Part shown: positions 18,573 through 27,687 of the stretch, in pieces | How positions within the stretch are numbered: the first letter of the stretch is position 1 | Layout of the letters: each line of letters opens with the position of its first letter | From: Bacteroides ndongoniae | GTDB lineage: Bacteria; Bacteroidota; Bacteroidia; Bacteroidales; Bacteroidaceae | Assembly: GCF_900108345.1 (NCBI RefSeq) | Contig: NZ_FNVV01000013.1 | Coordinates: 1,028,944-1,092,943, forward strand | Length of the DNA stretch: 64,000 nt | Reading direction: 5' to 3' | Notes under the pieces: generated by a model | Database searches by the model: none | Told to the model about the DNA's origin: nothing | The model's input: the letters and a program-made list of their open reading frames with translations, nothing else | Position numbers and translations under genes: made by a program

Positions 18573-18901
18573 ACAAACAGCTCATTCCCAAGACAATTAC
18601 GATGAAACTTCATCCTGCAAACTGCTGAAAAACACTGTAGATGACACGGTTTATCACGGATTGGATGTCGGGTAAGATGTAGTTGTATGTGTGTGCAGGG
18701 TGTTTATGAATCAAGAAGGCTCAGGTGATGGCAGAGTGTAAATTACCTCTTGGTTGTTAAGTAGTTAAGAAGGAAGGCTGGGGATTGTATATCTTCCTTT
18801 TTAATATATTTTATCACAATTGAACGACTTTTTCTCAGTAATATTCAGTAATTTCGAACGATTTTTTTGAAATCTGGCTAAATAACTAATAAACTATAAG
18901 T

Positions 18902-19162
18902 ATGGAGAACTTGAATATCGCACTTTTGCTAATGGTGGTAGGTATGGCAACAGTATTTGCTATCCTGCTGATTGTTATCTATTTAGGAAAAGGACTTATT
19001 GCGCTGGTGAATAAATACGCACCCGAAGAGTCTGTCCCTGCCAAGTCAGCTGGAGCCAATGCGCCTGCCCCGGTTCCTGCCAATATTATGGCCGCCATTG
19101 CTGCTGCGGTGTCGGTAGTGACACACGATAAAGGAAAAGTGACTAAAGTAGAGAAACTGTAA
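18902..19162 (+). CDS. oadG: Oxaloacetate decarboxylase gamma subunit (membrane anchor)
   Basis: An 86-residue protein with one N-terminal membrane helix (IALLLMVVGMATVFAILLIVIYLG), an Ala/Pro-rich linker and a short charged tail. The helix with its MATVF segment matches OadG, the small subunit that assembles the alpha and beta subunits of the sodium-pumping decarboxylase at the inner membrane. It is 42 bases upstream of the alpha-subunit gene, which supports the call despite its small size. It is probably the first gene of oadG-oadA-oadB. Confidence 0.9.
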   Translation: MENLNIALLLMVVGMATVFAILLIVIYLGKGLIALVNKYAPEESVPAKSAGANAPAPVPANIMAAIAAAVSVVTHDKGKVTKVEKL

Positions 19163-19204
19163 TCGATAAGAAAAGAAGTAATATACAAATTCAATTAATA
19201 AGGT

Positions 19205-21040
19205 ATGAAGAAAGAAATAAAGTTCAGCTTGGTATTCAGGGACATGTGGCAGAGTGCCGGTAAGTATGTGCCACGTGTAGACCAGCTGGTGAAAGTAGCT
19301 CCCGCTATCGTCGAAATGGGATGTTTTGCCCGTGTTGAAACCAACGGTGGCGGCTTCGAACAAGTAAATCTGCTGTTTGGAGAAAACCCCAATAAGGCCG
19401 TACGTGCCTGGACAAAGCCTTTTCATGAAGCAGGTATTCAAACCCATATGTTGGACCGTGCGTTGAACGGTTTGCGTATGAGCCCAGTTCCTGCTGATGT
19501 GCGAAAGCTGTTTTATAAGGTAAAGAAAGCGCAGGGAACGGACATTACCCGTACTTTTTGCGGTCTGAATGACATTCGCAACATAGCCCCTTCTATCAAA
19601 TATGCTCACGAAGCAGGCATGATTTCGCAATGTTCGCTGTGTATCACTCATTCACCCATACATACGGTAGAATACTATACAGACATGGCTTTGCAACTCA
19701 TCAAGTTAGGAGCCGATGAAATCTGTATCAAGGATATGGCCGGTATCGGACGTCCTGTAACCTTGGGCAAGATTGTGGCCAACATCAAGGCTGCCCATCC
19801 GGATATTCCTATACAGTACCATAGTCATGCGGGTCCCGGATTCAACATGGCCAGCATTCTGGCTGTCTGCGAAGCCGGATGCGACTATATCGATGTAGGT
19901 ATGGAGCCTTTGTCGTGGGGCACAGGCCATGCTGATTTGCTCAGTGTGCAGGCCATGCTGAAAGATGCCGGATTCAAGGTGCCGGAAATCAACATGGAGG
20001 CTTATATGAAAGTACGTGCCCTGATTCAGGAATTCATGGACGATTTTCTGGGACTGTACATCTCGCCTCGCAACCGTCTGATGAATTCCCTGCTGATCGG
20101 GCCGGGACTGCCGGGTGGTATGATGGGAAGTCTGATGGCCGATCTGGAAACCAATCTGGAAAGCATCAACAAATACAAGGCCAAACGCAACCTGCCGTTT
20201 ATGAAGCAGGACGAACTGCTCATCAAGCTGTTCAACGAAGTGGCTTATGTATGGCCCCGTGTAGGTTATCCTCCTTTGGTAACGCCTTTCAGCCAGTATG
20301 TCAAGAACCTGGCCATGATGAACGTTATTGCCATGGAGAAAGGCAAGGAACGTTGGGGTATGATAGCCGACGACATTTGGGATATGATTCTGGGTAAAGC
20401 CGGAAAATTGCCGGGTCAGTTGGCTCCGGAAATTGTGGAGAAGGCAGAACGCGAAGGACGCAAGTTCTTCACCGGTAATCCGCAAGATAATTATCCCGAC
20501 TGTCTCGACAAGTATCGCAAGATGATGAAGGAAAACAAGTGGGAGACAGGCGAAGACGACGAAGAACTCTTCGAATATGCCATGCACCCTGCACAATACG
20601 AGGCTTATAAGAGTGGAAAGGCAAAAGAAGACTTCCTTGCTGATGTGGAAAAACGCCGTGCCGAACGCGACAAGTCTCCGCTGGACGATGCCAAACCGAA
20701 AACGCTTACCGTACAGGTGGACGGGCAGTCTTATCGTGTGACAGTGGCTTATGGCGATATCGATCTGCCTGCTTCGGCTACAGCCAAGGTTGAAGCTCCT
20801 GTAGGCGAAGGCAAAGACGTTCCTGCACCGCTTGAAGGAAAGTTCTTCCTGACCAAGAATACACAGGAAACTCCGATAAAGGTGGGCGATAAGGTGAAAA
20901 AAGGTGATCTTTTGGGTTACATCGAGGCTATGAAGACATACAATGCCATCCGTGCCGATTTTGACGGAACGGTTCTTGCCATCTGTGTCAATCCGGGAGA
21001 TTCAGTTTCAGAAGATGATGTATTAATGAAGATTGGATAA
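19205..21040 (+). CDS. oadA: Oxaloacetate decarboxylase alpha subunit (carboxyltransferase plus biotin carrier)
   Basis: A 611-residue protein. Residues about 5-260 form the carboxyltransferase TIM barrel with the metal and lysine ligands retained: Asp13 in FRDMWQS, Lys176 in CIKDMAGIG, and His206 and His208 in YHSHAGPG. A PYC_OADA-type region follows, then a linker and a C-terminal biotinyl domain with EAMKTYN; Lys577 should carry biotin. The enzyme takes the carboxyl group from oxaloacetate and passes it on biotin to OadB. The active-site loops differ from the enterobacterial form (LRDAHQS, HCHATTG), so a related acid such as methylmalonyl-CoA cannot be excluded. Its TAA stop overlaps the oadB start by one base. 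Confidence 0.87.
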   Translation: MKKEIKFSLVFRDMWQSAGKYVPRVDQLVKVAPAIVEMGCFARVETNGGGFEQVNLLFGENPNKAVRAWTKPFHEAGIQTHMLDRALNGLRMSPVPADVRKLFYKVKKAQGTDITRTFCGLNDIRNIAPSIKYAHEAGMISQCSLCITHSPIHTVEYYTDMALQLIKLGADEICIKDMAGIGRPVTLGKIVANIKAAHPDIPIQYHSHAGPGFNMASILAVCEAGCDYIDVGMEPLSWGTGHADLLSVQAMLKDAGFKVPEINMEAYMKVRALIQEFMDDFLGLYISPRNRLMNSLLIGPGLPGGMMGSLMADLETNLESINKYKAKRNLPFMKQDELLIKLFNEVAYVWPRVGYPPLVTPFSQYVKNLAMMNVIAMEKGKERWGMIADDIWDMILGKAGKLPGQLAPEIVEKAEREGRKFFTGNPQDNYPDCLDKYRKMMKENKWETGEDDEELFEYAMHPAQYEAYKSGKAKEDFLADVEKRRAERDKSPLDDAKPKTLTVQVDGQSYRVTVAYGDIDLPASATAKVEAPVGEGKDVPAPLEGKFFLTKNTQETPIKVGDKVKKGDLLGYIEAMKTYNAIRADFDGTVLAICVNPGDSVSEDDVLMKIG

Positions 21041-22275
21041 TGGAAGATATATTTGCAAAACTCTATGACATGACGGCATTCAGCAATATCATTGCCGATC
21101 CGTCGTTCCTTGTGATGTATGCCATTGCTTTCGTTCTCCTTTACTTGGGTATCAAGAAGCATTACGAACCGCTTTTGCTGATACCTATTGCCTTCGGCGT
21201 GCTTATCGCCAATTTTCCTGGAGGTGAAATGGGAGTTATCCAAGCCGACGAGAACGGCATGGTGATGGTGAACGGAGTGATGAAGAACATCTGGGAGATG
21301 CCGTTGCACGAAATTGCTCACGAGCTGGGACTGATGAACTTCATCTACTATATGTTGATAAAGACCGGTTTCCTGCCACCTGTCATCTTTATGGGTGTAG
21401 GTGCGTTGACTGACTTTGGTCCGATGCTTCGTAATTTGCGTCTTTCTATTTTCGGTGCGGCTGCCCAGCTGGGTATCTTTACCGTATTGCTTTGTGCCGT
21501 ACTGATGGGCTTCACTCCGAAAGAAGCTGCAGCATTGGGTATTATCGGTGGTGCCGATGGTCCTACGGCTATTTTTACTACGATCAAGCTGGCTCCCCAT
21601 CTGTTGGGCCCGATAGCTATTGCTGCTTATTCGTATATGGCATTGGTTCCGGTTATTATTCCGTTGGTAGTGAAGTTGCTTTGTACCAAGAAAGAACTGA
21701 TGATCAACATGAAGGAGCAGGAGAAACTTTATCCTTCGAAGACGGAAATCAAGAACCTGCGTGTGCTGAAGATTATCTTCCCGATAGCGGTTACTACCAT
21801 TGTGGCCTTGTTCGTGCCTACTGCCGTACCTTTGATCGGTATGTTGATGTTCGGTAACCTGATTAAGGAAATCGGTTCGGATACGAGCCGTCTGTTCGAT
21901 GCGGCTGCCAACAGCATTATGAATGCGGCTACCATTTTCCTGGGACTGAGTGTCGGTGCTACTATGACGAGCGAGGCATTCCTGAACTGGACGACAATCG
22001 GTATTGTTATTGGTGGTTTCCTTGCATTCGCCTTGTCTATTTCGGGTGGTATTCTGTTTGTAAAGATAGTCAATCTCTTCTCGAAAAAGAAGATCAACCC
22101 GCTTATCGGTGCTACCGGCTTGAGTGCAGTGCCTATGGCCAGCCGTGTGTGCAATGAGATTGCTACAAAATATGATCCGAAGAACCATGTGCTCAACTAT
22201 TGTATGTCGAGCAACATTTCCGGTGTGATCGGTTCTGCCGTGGCTGCCGGTGTGCTTATCTCGTTCTTGGGATAA
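21040..22275 (+). CDS. oadB: Oxaloacetate decarboxylase beta subunit (sodium-translocating)
   Basis: A 411-residue, very hydrophobic inner-membrane protein of the sodium-ion-translocating decarboxylase beta family. Visible hallmarks are PPVIFMGVGALTDFGPML, the ion-site segment IIGGADGPTAIFTTIKLAP with its conserved Asp, and ATGLSAVPMASRVCNEIATKYD split across the C-terminal half. It decarboxylates the carboxybiotin of OadA and uses the energy to export sodium. Its ATG shares a base with the oadA stop (TAATG), so translation is probably coupled. A clear terminator follows about 25 bases after the stop. Confidence 0.93.
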   Translation: MEDIFAKLYDMTAFSNIIADPSFLVMYAIAFVLLYLGIKKHYEPLLLIPIAFGVLIANFPGGEMGVIQADENGMVMVNGVMKNIWEMPLHEIAHELGLMNFIYYMLIKTGFLPPVIFMGVGALTDFGPMLRNLRLSIFGAAAQLGIFTVLLCAVLMGFTPKEAAALGIIGGADGPTAIFTTIKLAPHLLGPIAIAAYSYMALVPVIIPLVVKLLCTKKELMINMKEQEKLYPSKTEIKNLRVLKIIFPIAVTTIVALFVPTAVPLIGMLMFGNLIKEIGSDTSRLFDAAANSIMNAATIFLGLSVGATMTSEAFLNWTTIGIVIGGFLAFALSISGGILFVKIVNLFSKKKINPLIGATGLSAVPMASRVCNEIATKYDPKNHVLNYCMSSNISGVIGSAVAAGVLISFLG

Positions 22276-22299
22276 TAATTAGTTGTGATGATAATGTGA

Positions 22300-22337
22300 A
22301 AAAGGATGCATCGGAGCGGTGCATCCTTTTTTTATTT
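22300..22337 (+). terminator. Intrinsic terminator after oadB
   Basis: AAAGGATGC and GCATCCTTT pair around a short loop, followed by a run of T. The A run on the 5' side could also let it stop the convergent transcript from the minus strand, whose GH65 gene ends at 22398. Confidence 0.85.
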
Positions 22338-22397
22338 AACAGGTGAGTGATATAAGTTTTAGTTTGCTGGTTGTTGTGGCAATGCTGCAGTTACGGA

Positions 22398-24710
22398 TCA
22401 GCCGTTGCAGGCTATGCACAACGGTTGTTCTGGAGTCAGTTGGTAGTCAACATCATATATCTTAACGTTTAAGGTTTCGCCGGTCAGCAATGTAATCTGT
22501 ATTTTTGTGCCTATTTCTATTTTTAGTTTCCTGCCTTGAAAATTAATTCGGAAAGCGTATTTCTCCCATTGCGAAGGCCGGACAGGCGATAAGCTTAACT
22601 CATTGGCTTGTGTTTGCAGATTGGCAAATCCTCGGACAATGGCCAGCCACGAACCAGGCATACTGGTGATATGCAATCCTTGATCGGCTTCATTGTTGTA
22701 GTCGTCCAGATCCATTCGGGTAGCATGTACAAACAGTTGATAAGCCTTTTCGGTTTCGCCGATGCGTGCAGCCAGTATGGCATGTATGTGGGGCGACAGC
22801 GACGACTCGTGAACAGTCATGGGCTCGTAAAAGTCGAAGTTGCGCCGGACAGTTTCGGTATCGAACAGGAAATAATAAAGGTAGAGGCCCAGCAGGACAT
22901 CACTTTGCTTGATGTAGCAGGAGCGGAGAATGCGGTCCCAGGACCAATGCTGGTTGATGGGGCGTTCGGCTTGAGGGATGGCATCTGTTGTTTGCAGCAC
23001 TTTATCCATAAAGCCGTCGTTCTGTACGAAAATTCCTTTCTCCGCATCTTGGGGCAGATACATATGTTCGATGATGTCGCGCCACAAAGGCGTTTCGCCT
23101 TCGTAGTCGAAATGTGTGGCTGCGCATATACGCTTGTATTCTTCGGGATATTGTTGTGCAGCCAGATCCAGATGTTTCAGTGTCATCTTCAGGCAACGTA
23201 TACACGAAAAGTTTGTGTACCAGTTGTTGTCTACGTTGTTCTGATATTCATCGGGGCCGGTCACTCCCAGAATGACATATTGCTGCCTGGCCTGTGAGAA
23301 GGTAGTACGCTGGCTCCAGAAACGGGAGATGGCAATCATTACTTCCAGGCCGTATTGCAGTATGTAGTCTATCGATCCTGTGATGCTTGCATGTTGTATG
23401 ATGGCATACACGATGATATTATTTCGGTGTATTTCCTCGAAAGTGATTTCCCATTCGCTGTGGCATTCTTCTCCGTTGTTGGTTACTTGCGGGAAGAGAG
23501 CGGCGCCACCGTCAAATCCTAATTTTCGGGCATTTTCAATGGCTTTGGGAAGCTGGTTGTAGCGATACATCAGCAGATTTCTGACTATTTGCCTTGGAGT
23601 GGACAAAAGGAAGAAGGGAACACAGCACAGTTCGGTATTCCAATAAGTGTTGCCTCCGTATTTTTCTCCTGTAAACCCTTTGGGGGCAATGTTCAGTCTT
23701 GGGTCGTCTCCCCTATAAGTCTGGTAAAGTTGGAAAATATTGTAACGGATTCCTTGCTGTGCTTCCGGATCTCCTTCGATGACGACATCGGCTTCTTCCC
23801 AAATGTCGTGCCAGGCCTGTTTATGAGCTTGGGTTAAGGTTTCCCATCCTTTGTTTTTGGCCTCACGGGCTATGTGAATGGATTTTTCGACAAGTTCTTG
23901 TCTTTCATAATAAAGCGAAGAGGCTATCACAACATATTTCAGAAGGGTTACGGTGTCTCCGGGCTTCATGTCGATGCCAAGGCTGAAGCCGGTTTGCTTG
24001 CCTTTTTCAATGCGTATGGGGTTGTGGCTTGCTTCTTTGTGGTTTTTATAGAATTGGTAAGTCATGGCATAGCACACTTGAGCATCTTCCCGTCGGGTCT
24101 GTGTCCATAAGTAGGCGCAGTCATGGGCAACTCCCGAATCAAGCAGGTTCCATATCCGTTCTTCGGTCTGTTCCGAGCGTTCGTTCAGGTTGGCTTCGAG
24201 TAGTGGGAGAAGTGACAATTTCCCGCTATAATTTAGGGAAGTAACATTGTAGCTGATCAGACACAGATCGGGGAAAGCCATGTTGGCCAGATGTTCTACA
24301 TGCAGTTGCAGGCTGTTGCCGCGTGGCGAAGTCACTTTTACATCGCGGTAGGAGATACCATCGTACATGTCGAGTCGGCGGTTGAAGCTTTCCACATCCC
24401 ATTGGGCAAGGTCCAGTTCTTCGTCTATAAGTCTCAGGTGAATGCTGCTCCAGTTGGCCGCATTGGGTATGCGTGTGTAGTAATAGGGGAATCCGTTTTT
24501 CCACCATGCAACCCGTGTTTTGTCGAGGAAAGGAATGCCGGCTACGAACGAGCCCTGGTAGCTGTCGCTGCTGTATGGCTCTTCGAAGTTACCACGTTGT
24601 CCGAACCTTCCGTTGCCCAAGCTGAATATGCTTTCAGACATGCGGAGGTTGTCGGCATGAAACTTGTCTTCTATTATGTTCCATTCATCGGTTTTCAGGT
24701 ACTTTTTCAT
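22398..24710 (-). CDS. Glycoside hydrolase family 65, maltose phosphorylase type
   Basis: About 770 residues from the ATG at 24710, which gives the usual GH65 start MKKYLKTDEWNI; an upstream extension to 24782 is unlikely to be translated. The N-terminal beta-sandwich has SLGNGRFGQRGNFEE. The catalytic (alpha/alpha)6 barrel carries GEKYGGNTYWNTE and the general acid in NGEECHSEWEITFEEIHRN, a string characteristic of maltose phosphorylases. GVTGPDEYQNNVDNNWYTN follows. The expected reaction is maltose plus phosphate to glucose plus beta-glucose 1-phosphate in the cytoplasm; no signal peptide is visible. It follows a sugar transporter and a LacI regulator on the same strand. Trehalose or kojibiose phosphorylase activity is possible but less likely. 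Confidence 0.87.
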   Translation of the reverse strand: MKKYLKTDEWNIIEDKFHADNLRMSESIFSLGNGRFGQRGNFEEPYSSDSYQGSFVAGIPFLDKTRVAWWKNGFPYYYTRIPNAANWSSIHLRLIDEELDLAQWDVESFNRRLDMYDGISYRDVKVTSPRGNSLQLHVEHLANMAFPDLCLISYNVTSLNYSGKLSLLPLLEANLNERSEQTEERIWNLLDSGVAHDCAYLWTQTRREDAQVCYAMTYQFYKNHKEASHNPIRIEKGKQTGFSLGIDMKPGDTVTLLKYVVIASSLYYERQELVEKSIHIAREAKNKGWETLTQAHKQAWHDIWEEADVVIEGDPEAQQGIRYNIFQLYQTYRGDDPRLNIAPKGFTGEKYGGNTYWNTELCCVPFFLLSTPRQIVRNLLMYRYNQLPKAIENARKLGFDGGAALFPQVTNNGEECHSEWEITFEEIHRNNIIVYAIIQHASITGSIDYILQYGLEVMIAISRFWSQRTTFSQARQQYVILGVTGPDEYQNNVDNNWYTNFSCIRCLKMTLKHLDLAAQQYPEEYKRICAATHFDYEGETPLWRDIIEHMYLPQDAEKGIFVQNDGFMDKVLQTTDAIPQAERPINQHWSWDRILRSCYIKQSDVLLGLYLYYFLFDTETVRRNFDFYEPMTVHESSLSPHIHAILAARIGETEKAYQLFVHATRMDLDDYNNEADQGLHITSMPGSWLAIVRGFANLQTQANELSLSPVRPSQWEKYAFRINFQGRKLKIEIGTKIQITLLTGETLNVKIYDVDYQLTPEQPLCIACNG

Positions 24711-24859
24711 GGCATTCGTATTAGTGTTATGGGCGTAAAGATAAGAAATAAAATGAAAAGGCATCACTCTGTCGGGAAACAATGTGGAGCATTTCTCCTA
24801 CATGACCCGACAGAATGATGCCTGGTTTGCCAACAGGCAATGTCGCGACGGTGTTTGTA

Positions 24860-26224
24860 TTAACTGTCTTTACCTTCTTTGATGATATAAACGCAGGCTG
24901 CTCCGATAATCAGCATGACGCCTGCTGTCACCAACATATTGATTTCGGGAGGAAGACAACCTTCCGGAGTGAACAGTGACAGGATGGAACCACCCAGTGC
25001 GGCTGCTATAATCTGCGGAATGCAGATGGTGCCGTTGAACAGTCCCAGGTAAGTACCCATGTGGCCACCACTTAAAGAGTTGGTCAGGATGGTGAAAGGA
25101 AGTGCAAGCATGGCTGCCCAGGCACATCCAATCAGGATGAACGAAATGAACAGTGCATACTGGTTGTGGATGAAATAGGTGGAAATAAAACCGATTCCTC
25201 CCAGAATAAGGCTAAGAGAGTAGACCAGATGACGGTTTTTGAACATGGGGATGCAAATGGCCCACAGTACCGAACCGATGGCCTGTACGGCGAAAAGTAC
25301 TCCGACCCAGTTGGCTGCTTCCTGATATTGCAGGCTGGTGGTGTCGAGCAAAACTTTTTTAGCACCGTTCACGACGGTTTCTACAGTAGGTGCGTCGAAT
25401 ACGTTGGCTGCGATACTGCCGTTGGTATAAGTCCACATGAACATGAAGGCAAACCAGCAGAAGAACTGTACCAGACCTACTGTCCAGAAAGCTTTGGGGG
25501 CTTTCACCAATAGTTTCAGCATGTTGGTTTTCTCTTTCTTTTCGTTTTCGCTGATACCATGATATTCGGCATATTCCTTAGGAGGCATCTCCTTTACTTT
25601 GACAGTGGTATAGATGACACAAAGAATGAGGATAACGGCTCCGATGTAGAATGAATAGATAACGGAGTCGGGAATCACTCCTTGTGCAGCCGTATTCTGG
25701 ATTCCAATCCATGCAAAAATGAAGGGGAACAGATAGCCGACCAGACTGCCAGCATTGCATAGGAAACTCTGGATGGAGTAGGCCAGTCCTTTCTGCTTTT
25801 CGTTTACCATGTCGCCTACCATCATTTTGAAAGGTTGCATGGCCATATTGATGGATGTATCAAGAAACATAAGGGCAAAAAGTCCGAAGATCATGGCTGT
25901 ACTTACTTCCATGCCGAAACTACCGGCGTTGGGAAGCAGACACATCACCAGTACGGCAATAAGCGAGCCGATGAACAGGTAAGGAATGCGGCGCCCGAAG
26001 CGGGTCCAGGTGCGGTCGCTTGCAGCACCTACCAGTGGTTGCACAATGATACCGGCCAGCGGTGGCAGTATCCAGAAATAACTAAGAGAGTGAGGGTCGG
26101 CGCCCAGCGTGGCAAAGATGCGGCTGATGTTGGCACTCTGAAGGGCGTAGGCTATCTGTACGCCAAAGAAGCCAAAGCTGATGTTCCACAGCTTCCAAAA
26201 ACTCAAGTCTGGTTTTACTTTCAT
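24860..26224 (-). CDS. GPH/MFS-type sugar transporter, probably maltose
   Basis: A 454-residue inner-membrane protein with about 12 membrane segments. It opens LSFWKLWNISFGFFGVQIAYALQ in parts, then WILPPLAGIIVQPLVGAASDRTWTRFGRRIP, the loop typical of SLC45/maltose-type cation symporters. LGLFNGTICIPQI near the C-terminus is also typical. It sits 149 bases before the GH65 gene and 61 bases after the LacI gene in transcription order, so import, phosphorolysis and control are together. The substrate (maltose or short maltodextrin) is inferred from this context. Confidence 0.85.
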   Translation of the reverse strand: MKVKPDLSFWKLWNISFGFFGVQIAYALQSANISRIFATLGADPHSLSYFWILPPLAGIIVQPLVGAASDRTWTRFGRRIPYLFIGSLIAVLVMCLLPNAGSFGMEVSTAMIFGLFALMFLDTSINMAMQPFKMMVGDMVNEKQKGLAYSIQSFLCNAGSLVGYLFPFIFAWIGIQNTAAQGVIPDSVIYSFYIGAVILILCVIYTTVKVKEMPPKEYAEYHGISENEKKEKTNMLKLLVKAPKAFWTVGLVQFFCWFAFMFMWTYTNGSIAANVFDAPTVETVVNGAKKVLLDTTSLQYQEAANWVGVLFAVQAIGSVLWAICIPMFKNRHLVYSLSLILGGIGFISTYFIHNQYALFISFILIGCAWAAMLALPFTILTNSLSGGHMGTYLGLFNGTICIPQIIAAALGGSILSLFTPEGCLPPEINMLVTAGVMLIIGAACVYIIKEGKDS

Positions 26225-26285
26225 GATATTTGTTGTTAATTGTTTTTCAGTTGGTTGTTACCCTGAATCAGAATCGGTTTAGAAA

Positions 26286-27290
26286 TTATTTGGTTGTGCC
26301 TCTGATAATCAGGTTTGTCCTGACAATCTTGTTGCTGCGTTTTTCTTCTCCTTCCAGTTTGTTGGCCAGGATGCTGAAAGCACTTTTTCCGACTTCTTCA
26401 CCGTGTTGCTCTACGGTTGTCAGTTTGGGATCGGTGTTTTGGGCGATGGCTCCGTCGGTGAATCCGCAGATGGAAACTTCGTCGGGGACTTTTATGCCTA
26501 CCAGTTTGCAGGCATAAAGAATTCCGGCAGCCGTTTCATCGTTGATGGCGAAAAAACCGTCAGGACGCTCTTCCGATTCCAACAGGTCGGGGGTGATGGC
26601 AATGGCACGTTCGCGGGTATCACACAGCTTTATCATAGTGTCATCTACCGGAATGTGGTATTTCTTCATAGCATCCAGGTAGCCGTTCCGGCGGTTCTTG
26701 GTGATTTCCAGATGAGGTGCGGAACCGTAGAAAAAGATGCGTTTGCATCCGGTCTGTATCATGTACTCAACGGCGGCAAACGATCCGGCATAGTCGTCGA
26801 CTACCACCCGTTCTGTATTCAGACCGGTACAGATACGGTCGTAAAAGACAATCGGAATATTATTGTCCAGCAGTTCCTGATAGTGCTCGTAATGCGAGGT
26901 GTTTTTAGCCAGTGAAGCAATGACACCGCAAACACGGGCTGCGAGAAATGAGTGTATGATTTTTACTTCCTGTTCGTATGATTCGTTGCTTTGGGCCACA
27001 AGCACATTGTAACCTGCTTCCGAAGCGGCCTGTTCTATTCCACTCAGTACGCACGAAAAGAAATGGTGTACCATTTGAGGAACGATGACGCCTATCGTGT
27101 TACTCCGTCCTGCCCGCAGATTCACGGCCTGTACATTGGGCTTGTAGTTATGTTTGTTGGCATAGGCATGTACCAGATCGCGTGTTTCCTGGCTGATGTC
27201 CGGGTTGTCTTTCAACGCTCTGGAAACCGTCGACGGCGAAACTTTCAGTGCGCGTGCTATGTCTTTGATGGTGATTTGAGGTTTATTCAT
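26286..27290 (-). CDS. LacI-family transcriptional regulator
   Basis: A 334-residue regulator. The N-terminal helix-turn-helix is TIKDIARALKVSPSTVSRALKDNPDIS, followed by the hinge and a periplasmic-binding-protein-like core beginning NTIGVIVPQMVHHFF. It should bind a palindromic operator with a central CG. Such a site, TGCAAACGATTGCA, lies at 27438-27451 upstream of this gene, and its exact reverse complement lies before the starch locus at 31938. The gene is first in an operon with a sugar transporter and a maltose phosphorylase, so maltose or a derivative is the likely signal. Confidence 0.93.
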   Translation of the reverse strand: MNKPQITIKDIARALKVSPSTVSRALKDNPDISQETRDLVHAYANKHNYKPNVQAVNLRAGRSNTIGVIVPQMVHHFFSCVLSGIEQAASEAGYNVLVAQSNESYEQEVKIIHSFLAARVCGVIASLAKNTSHYEHYQELLDNNIPIVFYDRICTGLNTERVVVDDYAGSFAAVEYMIQTGCKRIFFYGSAPHLEITKNRRNGYLDAMKKYHIPVDDTMIKLCDTRERAIAITPDLLESEERPDGFFAINDETAAGILYACKLVGIKVPDEVSICGFTDGAIAQNTDPKLTTVEQHGEEVGKSAFSILANKLEGEEKRSNKIVRTNLIIRGTTK

Positions 27291-27375
27291 AAGTATCGGT
27301 ATTTTCTACCCAAAGGTAGGCAAAAAAGTTGTCTGCCTAAATAAGTATCAAGGCATAATATTCTTGTTCCCATTG

Positions 27376-27383
27376 CAAATGTA
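27376..27383 (-). promoter_or_regulatory. Putative -7 box of the LacI/maltose operon
   Basis: CAAATGTA on the plus strand reads TACATTTG on the minus strand, matching the Bacteroidetes -7 consensus TAnnTTTG. It is 85 bases before the regulator start, and the operator-like palindrome lies 54 bases further upstream. No clear -33 element is seen. Confidence 0.5.
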
Positions 27384-27437
27384 AGCGATTTGCCTGAAAA
27401 TGTTTTATGTCTTGACTGTTATCGGTTTATCCGTTTT

Positions 27438-27451
27438 TGCAAACGATTGCA
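27438..27451 (-). promoter_or_regulatory. LacI-type operator upstream of the regulator operon
   Basis: TGCAAACGATTGCA is a near-perfect palindrome around CG, typical of LacI/MalR-family operators. Read on the minus strand it is TGCAATCGTTTGCA, identical to the site at 31938-31951 and in the same orientation relative to transcription. It may also influence the divergent GH53 gene, which starts 236 bases away. Confidence 0.65.
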
Positions 27452-27548
27452 TAGGTGAGCTCCTTTGTAGCTCTTGCAAGGTGGCTGTGTTACTGTTGTT
27501 TTTTGTATTTTTGTCAAAGGCCTTTATAGTTGTTGTAGAAGATTTGTT

Positions 27549-27556
27549 TATCTTTG
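27549..27556 (+). promoter_or_regulatory. Putative -7 box for the galactanase operon
   Basis: TATCTTTG matches TAnnTTTG and lies 131 bases before the GH53 start. A second match, TATTTTTG at 27507-27514, is an alternative. No firm -33 element is visible. Confidence 0.35.
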
Positions 27557-27687
27557 AGGCGGTTCAGCTATTATCTAAGGAATAATAAGTTGTGTACTCT
27601 TATTGTTGAATAGGTTGAGGTCATTGTAGCCTGTTTTAGGTGAATCGTTGATTATGTATATATGTTTTATTTATTAAATAGTAGACT

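Larger units (their letters stand above)
17936..18901. other. Gene-free stretch of about 965 bp rich in repeats
   Basis: No convincing coding sequence: the short open frames lack ribosome-binding sites and overlap repeats. It holds the terminator at 17970, the 22-bp array, the 50-bp inverted repeat and the CCCAGTTAG palindrome. A weak hairpin near 18769-18804 (AGGAAG with CTTCCT, then T-rich) has no gene before it, so it might mark the end of a small RNA. The last 100 bases should contain the oadG promoter, but I could not assign a clear -7 box. Confidence 0.6.
27291..27687. other. Divergent control region between the LacI operon and the galactanase genes
   Basis: About 397 bases with no supported gene; the one short open frame is hydrophobic, lacks a good ribosome-binding site and overlaps control sites. 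It holds the minus-strand -7 box at 27376, the operator at 27438 and plus-strand TAnnTTTG matches at 27507-27514 and 27549-27556. Confidence 0.6.

Noticed and set aside
18457..18675. A 72-codon open frame in the repeat-rich gap
   Set aside because: It runs through the 50-bp inverted repeat arm and has no start context or recognisable protein features.
27400..27585. A 61-codon hydrophobic open frame
   Set aside because: No ribosome-binding site, and it overlaps the operator and promoter-like boxes between divergent genes.
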